A stretch of 5,816 bases of DNA from Spirochaetales bacterium (GCA_016938515.1 JAFGUM010000501.1:1-5816); one strand, 5' to 3'. Numbered from the stretch's first letter, positions 1 to 5,816 are shown. Notes: generated by a model not told the origin, from the letters alone. Numbers and translations are program-made.

Positions 1-1
1 C

Positions 2-160
2 AAGACCTGGTACGACGACATGCTCCGAGCCTGGGCGGCCGCCGACCCGGTGAGCGACAAGGAACGGGTCCGCAATAACGCCGTACAGGCCCACCAGGAC
101 AACCGCAATCCCTTTATAGACTACCCTGAGTTGCTGGACCTTCTAGACCTGGAGAACTGA
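2..160 (+). CDS. Endonuclease I family nuclease, C-terminal fragment (5' end outside window)
   Basis: Only the last 52 codons are visible, in frame from base 2 to the TGA at 158-160; the start, signal peptide and catalytic core lie outside. The tail reads W..ADPVSDKERVRNNAV, then NRNPFIDYPELLD. This matches the conserved end of the endonuclease I family (E. coli EndA, Vibrio Vvn and Bacillus secreted DNases), where a W...DPV...E..RN stretch is followed by NRNPFIDHPE close to the C-terminus. Family members are secreted or periplasmic, metal-dependent, non-specific endonucleases acting on DNA and often RNA. A D replaces the usual G in the common QGNRNPF motif. It converges on the unknown gene ending at 173, with 12 bp between the stops and no clear terminator between them. 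It is on the opposite strand from the nuclease operon to the right but fits the same theme. Family assignment is confident; whether the whole protein has extra domains cannot be seen. Confidence 0.88.
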   Translation, partial: KTWYDDMLRAWAAADPVSDKERVRNNAVQAHQDNRNPFIDYPELLDLLDLEN

Positions 161-172
161 AGAGGCCCCCGG

Positions 173-655
173 TCAGTCAGCCAGGCCCGCCAAAACGACA
201 AACGCCGCGCCGCTCCCGTGGTCCAGGATCACGGGCAGGTCGGGCGGCACGATCATACCTGGAAGCAAAAGCGCCGCGGACAGGCCCTTGAGCAGAGCCA
301 GCTCCCTACGCTCCCTCTGCTTAAGCGGCTCCTCGAACCACGCACAGGCCGCGCGCGCCGCCTGAAAATCGAACCAGTTGTCCTCGTCCACGCGCAGGAG
401 ATGGAGCGCACAGGCGTGCGCCGCCAGGAAGCCCGAACGGTAGCGGTCCACGTGCGCGCGCGATATGCCTTCCAGTAAAGCGTCCGGCCAAACGCCCTCA
501 AATCCGCGCGCCAGAGCGGCACGGAGCGCGCCGTCGTCCCGGGAGAGGAGCTCGAGCGGCTCATCCGGCTTCCAGCCGCGCATATCCAGAGTCCAGTTAT
601 CGCGGAGTATGGTTCGGAGGGCTGATACCAAGTCCTGTGGCGCTACGACGTCCAT
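173..655 (-). CDS. Unrecognised 160-residue soluble protein
   Basis: I do not recognise a family. The ORF runs from an ATG at 653-655 to a TGA at 173-175 and fills the space between the terminator at 685-715 and the end of the endonuclease I gene, which argues that it is real. The product has no signal peptide or transmembrane segment, so it is probably cytoplasmic. It is rich in Ala, Leu, Arg and Asp and looks mostly helical. The middle (about residues 65-115) is dense in His, Trp, Phe and acidic residues (HVDRYRSGFLAAHACALHLL, then DEDNWFDFQAARAACAWFEE). The last 35 residues are hydrophobic and proline-containing (LLLPGMIVPPDLPVILDHG). No Shine-Dalgarno sequence precedes the ATG: the upstream bases are C/T-rich. 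A TACAGT box lies about 7 bases before the ATG, so a leaderless transcript is conceivable, but no good -35 is seen. The start is therefore uncertain. A possible unrelated housekeeping role cannot be excluded. Confidence 0.7.
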   Translation of the reverse strand: MDVVAPQDLVSALRTILRDNWTLDMRGWKPDEPLELLSRDDGALRAALARGFEGVWPDALLEGISRAHVDRYRSGFLAAHACALHLLRVDEDNWFDFQAARAACAWFEEPLKQRERRELALLKGLSAALLLPGMIVPPDLPVILDHGSGAAFVVLAGLAD

Positions 656-684
656 GAGAGGACTGTAGCACGGGGGATGGAAGG

Positions 685-715
685 AAAAAAAGGGCCGCCC
701 CGGATGGGGCGGCCC
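685..715 (-). terminator. Strong Rho-independent terminator of the lipoprotein gene
   Basis: A perfect 10-bp inverted repeat, GGGCCGCCCC (692-701) and GGGGCGGCCC (706-715), encloses the 4-base loop GGAT. Read on the minus strand it is followed directly by seven T (complement of 685-691). It lies 23 bases after the stop of the 807-residue lipoprotein gene and should end the minus-strand nuclease operon. The T-run exists only on the minus-strand side, so this is a one-directional terminator. The next gene (655 downwards) starts only 30 bases beyond it. Confidence 0.93.
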
Positions 716-738
716 TCATTCACTCTACATCAAGTCTA

Positions 739-3162
739 TCAAGGCTCGTACTGAAGTAACATGAGATCGTCAAAGTAGAAAGACCCACCGCTTCTGGCTG
801 TCATGACAAGTCGCAACTTCTTCATGCCCAGCTGGTTGATCGTATACGAATAATTGGTATTCGTGCTCACGACCGTTCCCGTATTCGTACCATTTGCTGA
901 CCAAGTGGTAAGGTCCGTCCATACGGAACCATCATCGCTGATCTGCAGGGTGATGGTGAAGTTGGATGAGGTGCCTGAGGCCCTGCCGGTGAAGCTGAAC
1001 ACACCCGGATCGGCTTTGAACGGTGTGGTAAGTGAATCGCTAATGGCATTATAGCCCATTCCATAGGTCCCACTTACCTTGGCAGTCGTATTGATATAGA
1101 CGGACACCGCAGACCAGGTCTCACCATCCATTGTGAAATCTCCCCCGGTTATGCTTATCGGGTCTTCTATATCTGCGGTCTCGAAGCCGGTATGTATCAG
1201 GACGGTTCCGGGAGTGATCATTATCGATATGGACTGGGAGGCGGGGTTGGCCGAACCCGTCGTGGATATGGTGACGCTGTAAGTATCGGCTATCGTTCCA
1301 GCTGGAATGATATGGCTTAGGGAATAGATGCCGTCGCCCGCTATCGCGTCTCCATTCGTGCCGTCATCCACTAGGGCGTCAGCGGCTGTGCCGCCGAGGG
1401 CAGACAGGTCCGCACTTACCGTAGTAGGTGCTGACGCGCCGCCGTAGAGTACTACTTCCGCAGTCAACACGATGGTAGCTGACATGCTAGCGGTAACCTT
1501 GGCGACCCCTGGTGTCGAAGTCGCATTGCGTAGGACGAGTATGGGCGGTTGATACGTCTCCCAGTCGCTGGCCTGATTGCCGTCTTTGCTGGGATCTTTG
1601 AGCCTAAGGACATAATTAGTGGAATCGGGGAGTGACGCGGCGGCAGCAAGGTCGCCGGGCAGCCACTGCGTGTCCGCCACGGCTTCAGCCAAGCGGGTGG
1701 GAGCATCGGGGGAGGTGGCAGTAGGGTACCAAGTGGTTGTGGTCTGTAGCCAGTATCCACTGGTGTTGTACTGCGAGGTATATGAGAGGTGGTCGGCCAC
1801 CGTTCCGTCAGCCAGCTCGATCCACACCGTGCCATAGGAACTCAGTATTGTACTCATGGCCGACTTGAAGACCCATAGACCGTCGGCCGGCCTCGCGTCG
1901 CCGATGGCGTTTACGGAGCCAGAGTAGCTACTCTCTATGATCCTTACGGTATCCCCGTCTGCAAAGTTGGTGAACAGGTCTGTGTCGCTCATCACGAGGT
2001 TCACTGTCTTGTTGTTGGCGGTATATATCTTCCAGCCTGCGCCAAGAGCGGCCTTATTCGGGATCTTAATGTCGAACCAGGTCTCGCCCGCCAGGGCGTA
2101 TGTGCTACTAAACGATGGGCAGGCCTGGGTGATGATGGCAAAAACCGGATTCGGGGTCACCGTGACCGTATATTCCTTCGCCGTGGTTCCGTCCTCGGCG
2201 GTCACGGTGTAGGTGACGGGAGCGCTGAAGTCGTTGGCTGTAACACCGGATTCCTGGGGAATCATGGGCATGCTGCCGACCGTAACGGTGGACCAAGCGG
2301 GCGACGTGAAGCTTGCCACCAGGCTCGTTACGACCGTACCGCTCGGAACCGAAACGGCTACCGTGCCTGGGGTTACGGAATCGTCGATGGTGCCTTCGTA
2401 CGTAATGCCGTCGACCTCGATGCTGAACGAGTCCAGGGTGGCAGCGGTGCCGACCGGATCCGCGATAACCGTGACGTTGTAGAGCTCGGTGACGCCGGCC
2501 TGGCCATTCAGGGTGAACTCAAGCGGCGTGGTCTCGGAATTGGCAAAGTCGTAGGTGCTGGTGGCGTCGTCATGGGCTATGCCGCCCACGGTTACGCTAA
2601 GACCGTTGTGCTCGATGTCCGCCTTGAGCGCGCCGATCTCGGAAGCGGCGTGACCGGGTATATGGGCGACCACGGTGCGCGGGGTGGTCGTGTCGGTAAT
2701 GACCACGCTGGCCTCGCCGGCCGTAAGGAGGCTGACGCCAAGGAAATCCACGCTGGTGAAGCCCATTTCAGTGCTCTCGACCTGGACGTCGAAGGTGGCC
2801 GTGCTGCCGTCCTCAGCCGTGATCACGTAGGTGACGTCAGCTGAAAAATCATTGGCCGTCACGCCTGAGGTCTGGGGAACTCCGCCGACCGACAGCGACG
2901 CGCCTGCGGACAACTCGAAAGTAGCCACCAAGGCCGACAGGTTGGTGCCGGCCGGAAGGGGTCCCACGTACCAGTAAGACCCGATTGGTACGTAGCCGGC
3001 GGGGAAATCCTGGGACAGCGCGTCGTTGGGCGTGTCCAGGAACGCGAAGGACATAACTTCCTTCTCTGACGATTTTGTGGCGCCCGGCCCGACGGGAGCC
3101 GGACAACCGACCAGGGCAATGAGCGCGAGCGCGGCCACGCCGATGGCAATGAAACGTTTCAT
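739..3162 (-). CDS. Large multidomain surface lipoprotein: Ig-like modules, lamin-tail-like region, C-terminal beta-sandwich
   Basis: An 807-residue exported lipoprotein with no catalytic domain that I can identify. The signal peptide is MKR plus a hydrophobic stretch ending in the lipobox LVG-Cys20. Domains follow in order. Residues 36-129 are an Ig-like beta-sandwich with SGVTANDFS and TAEDGS (DUF5018-like style). Residues 132-236 are a diverged Ig-like module. Residues 240-337 are a third module with SGVTANDFSAPVTYTVTAEDGT. Residues 340-540 are a lamin-tail-like region (WFDIKIPNKA...W.IYT). Residues 548-651 are a sandwich with the acidic loop DDGTNGDAIAGDG. Residues 654-807 are a jelly-roll-like end (HTGFE, LQISDDGSVWTDL, FYFDD) of a kind found at the ends of secreted enzymes. 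The ATG is supported by AGGAGG 7 bases upstream. It lies 43 bp after the EEP nuclease gene and probably shares its transcript, ending at the terminator at 685-715. A binding or scaffold role for the nuclease system is inferred; adhesion is an alternative. Confidence 0.9.
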   Translation of the reverse strand: MKRFIAIGVAALALIALVGCPAPVGPGATKSSEKEVMSFAFLDTPNDALSQDFPAGYVPIGSYWYVGPLPAGTNLSALVATFELSAGASLSVGGVPQTSGVTANDFSADVTYVITAEDGSTATFDVQVESTEMGFTSVDFLGVSLLTAGEASVVITDTTTPRTVVAHIPGHAASEIGALKADIEHNGLSVTVGGIAHDDATSTYDFANSETTPLEFTLNGQAGVTELYNVTVIADPVGTAATLDSFSIEVDGITYEGTIDDSVTPGTVAVSVPSGTVVTSLVASFTSPAWSTVTVGSMPMIPQESGVTANDFSAPVTYTVTAEDGTTAKEYTVTVTPNPVFAIITQACPSFSSTYALAGETWFDIKIPNKAALGAGWKIYTANNKTVNLVMSDTDLFTNFADGDTVRIIESSYSGSVNAIGDARPADGLWVFKSAMSTILSSYGTVWIELADGTVADHLSYTSQYNTSGYWLQTTTTWYPTATSPDAPTRLAEAVADTQWLPGDLAAAASLPDSTNYVLRLKDPSKDGNQASDWETYQPPILVLRNATSTPGVAKVTASMSATIVLTAEVVLYGGASAPTTVSADLSALGGTAADALVDDGTNGDAIAGDGIYSLSHIIPAGTIADTYSVTISTTGSANPASQSISIMITPGTVLIHTGFETADIEDPISITGGDFTMDGETWSAVSVYINTTAKVSGTYGMGYNAISDSLTTPFKADPGVFSFTGRASGTSSNFTITLQISDDGSVWTDLTTWSANGTNTGTVVSTNTNYSYTINQLGMKKLRLVMTARSGGSFYFDDLMLLQYEP
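2152..2445 (-). repeat. Ig-like module, copy 2 (lipoprotein residues 240-337)
   Basis: This is the third sandwich of the large lipoprotein. It carries VPSGT, then SGVTANDFSAPVTYTVTAED and a closing EYTVTV strand (core 2188-2250). It is the most canonical copy of the module. The intervening module (residues 132-236) has lost the SGVTANDF signature but keeps the general strand pattern and a closing YNVTVI strand. Confidence 0.8.
2776..3057 (-). repeat. Ig-like module, copy 1 (lipoprotein residues 36-129)
   Basis: This stretch encodes the first beta-sandwich of the 807-residue lipoprotein. Its core, SGVTANDFSADVTYVITAED at 2806-2868, recurs in the same protein (copy 2) and in the adjacent EEP nuclease (copy 3). 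The copies share protein sequence while many codons differ at the third base, pointing to old duplications kept under protein-level constraint and not recent DNA repeats. Confidence 0.8.
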
Positions 3163-3177
3163 CTAGGTTCCTCCTAG
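3163..3177 (-). promoter_or_regulatory. Ribosome binding site inside a small hairpin
   Basis: Upstream of the lipoprotein ATG (3160-3162) the minus strand reads CTAGGAGGAACCTAG, immediately before the ATG. AGGAGG (3170-3175) is an optimal Shine-Dalgarno site with 7-base spacing and fixes the start codon. The same 15 bases form a perfect 5-bp inverted repeat (CTAGG / CCTAG) with a 5-base loop, so part of the Shine-Dalgarno would be paired when folded. The ribosome site itself is certain; control through the hairpin is speculative because the stem is short. Confidence 0.8.
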
Positions 3178-3178
3178 C

Positions 3179-3200
3179 AAAAATACTCCCCCGACGGGGG
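3179..3200 (-). terminator. Weak terminator or attenuator between EEP nuclease and lipoprotein genes
   Basis: Just past the EEP stop codon the minus strand contains CCCCC GTC GGGGG (3188-3200), a 5-bp all-GC stem with a 3-base loop. It is followed by AGTA and five T (complement of 3179-3183). The arrangement resembles an intrinsic terminator, but the stem is short and the T-run is short and offset by four bases, so termination is likely partial. Only 43 bp separate the two genes and I see no convincing promoter there. A leaky terminator that lowers expression of the downstream lipoprotein is the more natural reading. Confidence 0.45.
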
Positions 3201-3205
3201 CGCTA

Positions 3206-4456
3206 TCACAGATCCAGTTCCAAGAGAACCGGGAAGTGATCGGAAATAAGGTTCATGTCCTCGCTTAGGTCCTCTTTTTTCACGTCTATGGAGCCGACGC
3301 GATAGTAGTCCATGAGTGCCGGGGACAGCACGATGTGGTCAAGCACGCTATAATACGGAGATTGGGCATAAGTCCAATCGGACGCGGATAGGTGTTCCTC
3401 GTTAACTGCGCAGAAATCGTTGGCTGCGTCCGCGTCATCAGTAACGCGCAGGTAGTCCAGGGTCGGGTAATCAAAGCCATAGGTCAGGGCGGCGCTGACC
3501 ATACGGTCAGATTCCGACATGGTATTCATGTCTCCGGCGATCACCACGAGGCCTGTTGTCAGGTCGATACCCGAGGAAAGCCTGAGGTACTCGGAAAGTT
3601 CCTTAGATTGTTCCAGACGATTGGTGATGTCGGTCGTCTGCGTGCCCGAGTCCATATGCAAACCTATGACCGTGATATCCTTATAATCAGTGCCGTTGGA
3701 TACCCGGATTACCGCTTTCAGCGCTTTTCTCGGGTTAGCGCTCAATATGCCAGAGTAGGATTGAATCGGGTAACGCGATATGACCGCAATATCGTCCTCA
3801 TAGCCCACTTCATGATAGGCTGTATACGCCATAGGATAACCTATGTCGGAAAGAGCCGCGGCCAGACGGGGCAGGTCATCGCTCCCCTCGGTCTCGTTCA
3901 GGACCACGATATCCGCGCTCGCGTTTTTTAGCATGGTTGCTATCTCGTCGTGGCGCTCGGCTCCATTGCTGAGGAAATCGTGGGCGTTGTAGCTCATCAC
4001 CGTAACGCCGCTCAGGCCCAAGGGTCCCGTGGCAGGCGGAGGGGTAGCTTTGAATAGGAGAACCCGGTGGTCGAGCTGGGAGCCGTCCTCGGCTATAACT
4101 GTGTAGGTAAGGCCATTGGTAAAATCGTTGGCCGTAAGCCCGGACAGCTGGGCCTGGGATGCGACCATGACCCTGGCGCCCTCAGACGCCTGAAAGCTCA
4201 TCACCAGAGAGTCGATATCCGCATCCCAGGGCAGTTGGCCTGAATTTCGCCAGGAATAGCCGTTCCAGTAGAAGGAATAATCCGACTGCAGGGATGCATT
4301 GTCTGTCTTGAGCAACACCAGCTGCTTGAAGGTCTTTGCGCTGGACAGGGCCGGCGGCAAGGTTGGCTGGACGCAGGACCAAGCCGACAGGGCCAGGAGG
4401 ATGGCGGCCGCCACGGCCGCCATTACAGCGCGGTTTTTTACCTGGCTCCTCTTCAT
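3206..4456 (-). CDS. Endonuclease/exonuclease/phosphatase (EEP) family lipoprotein with N-terminal Ig-like module
   Basis: A 416-residue exported lipoprotein, probably a Mg-dependent DNase or a related phosphodiesterase acting at the cell surface. Its signal peptide is followed by LSAWS-Cys28, a relaxed lipobox. Residues 40-137 form an Ig-like module (SGLTANDF, IAEDGS) related to those of the downstream lipoprotein. The EEP domain spans about 150-416 and keeps all expected motifs: MSYNAHDF (Asn157), VVLNETE (metal-binding Glu188), ISRYPI, GLHMDSG (His267), AGDMNT (Asp309, Asn311), LDHIVLS (Asp373, His374) and ISDHFPV (Asp406, His407). It should therefore be active. I chose the ATG at 4454-4456 over a GTG 30 bases upstream because it begins directly at the signal peptide and overlaps the previous stop as ATGA. 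AGGAGGAG lies upstream with an 11-13 base spacing. The domain is normally fused to lamin-tail and OB-fold parts in ExeM/NucH enzymes; here those parts are in the preceding gene. The exact substrate is not shown by sequence. Confidence 0.93.
   Translation of the reverse strand: MKRSQVKNRAVMAAVAAAILLALSAWSCVQPTLPPALSSAKTFKQLVLLKTDNASLQSDYSFYWNGYSWRNSGQLPWDADIDSLVMSFQASEGARVMVASQAQLSGLTANDFTNGLTYTVIAEDGSQLDHRVLLFKATPPPATGPLGLSGVTVMSYNAHDFLSNGAERHDEIATMLKNASADIVVLNETEGSDDLPRLAAALSDIGYPMAYTAYHEVGYEDDIAVISRYPIQSYSGILSANPRKALKAVIRVSNGTDYKDITVIGLHMDSGTQTTDITNRLEQSKELSEYLRLSSGIDLTTGLVVIAGDMNTMSESDRMVSAALTYGFDYPTLDYLRVTDDADAANDFCAVNEEHLSASDWTYAQSPYYSVLDHIVLSPALMDYYRVGSIDVKKEDLSEDMNLISDHFPVLLELDL
4046..4339 (-). 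repeat. Ig-like module, copy 3 (EEP nuclease residues 40-137)
   Basis: This is the N-terminal beta-sandwich of the EEP lipoprotein. Its core, SGLTANDFTNGLTYTVIAED at 4082-4144, is the counterpart of the two well-conserved modules in the downstream lipoprotein. In both proteins the module follows the lipidated N-terminus. This suggests a shared spacer or a self-association unit holding the functional domain off the membrane. Confidence 0.75.
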
Positions 4457-4475
4457 GGAAGGATCTGCTCCTCCT
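4453..4475 (-). promoter_or_regulatory. ATGA stop-start overlap with upstream Shine-Dalgarno
   Basis: On the minus strand the TGA ending the lamin-tail/OB-fold gene (4453-4455) overlaps the ATG of the EEP nuclease gene (4454-4456). AGGAGGAG (4468-4475) sits within the last codons of the upstream gene, 11-13 bases before the ATG, slightly further than optimal. The geometry is typical of translational coupling, so the two proteins are probably made in linked amounts from one mRNA. Confidence 0.85.
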
Positions 4476-5816
4476 GGCTCAGGCACATCTTGTATTTGCT
4501 GTAGCTCACCTGGATGGGACCGTAGAAGGAGCCAGAGTCACCGGTTTCCAGGAGGCTGGCTATGGCCGGCAAACCTTGGAACCTGAGGCCCGCATCAACG
4601 GAGAAGGCTCCTTCATCGTAATCGGCCATGCCTTGCTCTATGACGCCGGTATAACGGAACACTCTACCGAGCGCCGACAAGTTGTTGTACGCGTCGGTCT
4701 CGTAATAGATGTCGTAGGTCTGGGCGTCCACGCGGCTGATCTTTCCGTGTTCGTAGATTATGGGCATGGTGTAATTCCTGATGCCCTTTATGGCTTCCAC
4801 CCTGACGCGCGAGCCTATGGGCGCGTCCACGCCCACGTCCGTCCATATCATGATGCCGCCTGAGGAATCCTGGATGAAAAAGCACTCATCAGCATCGCTG
4901 GAGTACTTGTAGTACACGTTCTTGGCGGTTACCACGCCCTCTATGACGGTCATGGGGAACGACGCTTCAGGATACTTGATGCTGGCGCTCAAGAGCGCGC
5001 CTATGCCGCCGTTGAAGGAATACGGGGTGGTGGTGTACTCCATGGGGTCGCTGATGATGGCTTGGACCGTGTAGGACTGGTACGTGCTGCCCACCGTGGG
5101 ATACACCCAGATTTCCGTGGCCGTCCTCAAGTCCAGGGCTGTCTCGCCCGACACTATGGTCTCGCCTTGGGCCCACGCCCCCAATCCTTCCACGCCTACG
5201 GACACGATCACGGACGACAGGTCGGTGCCTTGCGGGGCGGCTATGCTCACGGTCTTGGCCGCTTCGTCTATGATGCCGTAGCTGGGCTCGGCCAGGCGCT
5301 CAAAGGCGAAGAAGGTCAGGACTTTGCGGTCGGTTGGGAGAGCCGGCGTCTGGGCGCCGGCGTTTGCCGCGTCGGAGCTGTTGTTGGCCAGGCCGTAGGT
5401 GATCCAGTCCAGGTGATTCCAGGTGGCCGTTGGATTAGTGCCACTTTTGCGGAGCATGCGCTTTTCCCTACCCCAGTAGTAGTCCGCTCCGGTGCCGCCG
5501 TTGGGCCCCAGCACATCCAGGATCACGCCGTTACGCGTGAGCTGGTAGCCGTCGTCCCCGTTAAAGTCGATGATGCCGTTGAAGCCTATGTCGGAATACA
5601 GAAGGTCGGGTGCTAGTACAGTGGAGCTCAAGAGAAAGCGGGACGCCTTGATCATGTCGGCGTACAGCACCAGCGACGCACCCGCCGCCAGCTGACCCCT
5701 CAAGGCCACGTCTTGGTCCAGGGACGGCACGCGCTGTCCGTTCAGCCTGGCCACCTTGACCAGCCTGTACTGCGCCAGGTCCACGATAGCCGCCGACTTG
5801 TTGGTGATCTCTATCC
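4453..5816 (-). CDS. Lamin-tail / Ig-like / OB-fold secreted nuclease-accessory protein, partial (N-terminus outside window)
   Basis: The frame stays open to the window edge, so the true start is outside. A GTG at 5782-5784 is internal: ten codons before it (IEITNKSAAI) complete the typical lamin-tail opening E(I)xNxS...VDLxxYxL. Numbering from that GTG, residues 1-142 finish a lamin tail domain (VDLAQYRL, a gain of LAAGASLVLY, DFNGDDGYQL, DVLGPNG, MLRKSGTNP, LDWITYG). Residues 153-246 form an Ig-like sandwich (APQGTDLSSVIVSV, closing YTVQAII). Residues 275-352 form an OB-fold of the YhcR/ExeM type (VIEGVVTAKNV, CFFIQDSSGGIMIW, APIGSRVRVE). About 90 further residues are unassigned. Such OB-folds and lamin tails accompany secreted nucleases and probably bind nucleic acid or other proteins. 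No EEP or other catalytic motif is seen in the visible part; the next gene, overlapping by ATGA, supplies it. Export is expected, but the signal peptide is out of view, and a catalytic domain upstream cannot be excluded. Confidence 0.88.
   Translation of the reverse strand, partial: IEITNKSAAIVDLAQYRLVKVARLNGQRVPSLDQDVALRGQLAAGASLVLYADMIKASRFLLSSTVLAPDLLYSDIGFNGIIDFNGDDGYQLTRNGVILDVLGPNGGTGADYYWGREKRMLRKSGTNPTATWNHLDWITYGLANNSSDAANAGAQTPALPTDRKVLTFFAFERLAEPSYGIIDEAAKTVSIAAPQGTDLSSVIVSVGVEGLGAWAQGETIVSGETALDLRTATEIWVYPTVGSTYQSYTVQAIISDPMEYTTTPYSFNGGIGALLSASIKYPEASFPMTVIEGVVTAKNVYYKYSSDADECFFIQDSSGGIMIWTDVGVDAPIGSRVRVEAIKGIRNYTMPIIYEHGKISRVDAQTYDIYYETDAYNNLSALGRVFRYTGVIEQGMADYDEGAFSVDAGLRFQGLPAIASLLETGDSGSFYGPIQVSYSKYKMCLSQEEQILP

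Noticed and set aside
134..172. Possible terminator between the convergent endonuclease I and unknown genes
   Set aside because: No stem longer than a few base pairs followed by a T- or A-run could be found on either strand.
3184..3215. Possible internal promoter with a TATTTT -10 before the large lipoprotein gene
   Set aside because: No acceptable -35 is found at 16-18 bases, and the TATTTT is better explained as part of the hairpin's T-run.
3392..3931. Plus-strand ORF of 179 codons opposite the EEP domain
   Set aside because: It is antisense to the catalytic motifs of the nuclease and has no recognisable protein features.
4454..4486. Alternative GTG start of the EEP nuclease, adding ten residues (MPEPGGADPS)
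   Set aside because: The extra residues are not signal-peptide-like and would bury the MKR start. The ATG at 4454-4456 gives a proper lipoprotein signal and the ATGA overlap.
4440..4490. Frameshift breaking a single fused lamin-tail/OB/EEP gene
   Set aside because: The downstream frame begins with a complete signal peptide and lipobox plus a separate Ig-like domain, which would not occur inside a fused chain.
4336..4863. Plus-strand ORF of 175 codons spanning the EEP/lamin-tail junction
   Set aside because: It lies antisense across two genes with strong domain evidence and shows no motif or ribosome site of its own.
5062..5616. Plus-strand ORF of 184 codons opposite the lamin-tail gene
   Set aside because: It is an antisense shadow of a gene with clear domain matches. 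The translation is His/Gly/Val-rich with no recognisable motif.
5782..5784. GTG as the true start of the lamin-tail/OB-fold gene
   Set aside because: The frame stays open to the window edge, and the preceding codons (IEITNKSAAI) complete the conserved lamin-tail opening, so the protein starts outside the window.

Overview
The window is about 5.8 kb of moderately GC-rich DNA that appears dedicated to extracellular nucleic-acid degradation. All identifiable genes but one belong to families of secreted nucleases or their accessory domains. Two proteins start with lipoprotein signal peptides, so the cell has an envelope served by lipidated proteins. The style (Cys-anchored proteins built of repeated Ig-like modules with the SGVTANDFS...TAEDGS signature, Shine-Dalgarno sites of the AGGAGG type, genes a few bases apart) fits a free-living Gram-negative bacterium. 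My best guess is a Spirochaetota member or a similar environmental lineage. No taxonomic marker gene is present, so this is a weak inference.

Layout, left to right. Bases 2-160 (+) are the last 52 codons of an endonuclease I family gene that enters from outside. Convergent to it, at 173-655 (-), is a gene for an unrecognised 160-residue soluble protein. A strong intrinsic terminator (685-715) separates this from a minus-strand gene series. In transcription order (right to left) the series is: (i) 4453-5816, the 3' part of a gene for a lamin-tail / Ig-like / OB-fold protein, cut by the window edge; (ii) 3206-4456, a lipoprotein of the endonuclease/exonuclease/phosphatase (EEP) family with every usual catalytic motif intact, whose ATG overlaps the previous stop as ATGA; (iii) 739-3162, an 807-residue multidomain lipoprotein with no visible catalytic domain, 43 bp further on behind a short hairpin with a weak U-tract.

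In many bacteria the lamin-tail domain, OB-fold and EEP nuclease domain are fused in one secreted enzyme (ExeM/NucH type). Here the same parts are divided between two overlapping genes, and the EEP half carries its own lipobox and Ig-like module. A close relative of that Ig-like module occurs twice in the large lipoprotein. The simplest reading is an operon for a surface-displayed DNase assembly: the EEP lipoprotein supplies catalysis, the OB-fold/lamin-tail protein probably helps bind nucleic acid or partners, and the large lipoprotein acts as a binding or scaffolding surface protein. The assembly role is inference; the domain identities and operon geometry are read from the sequence.
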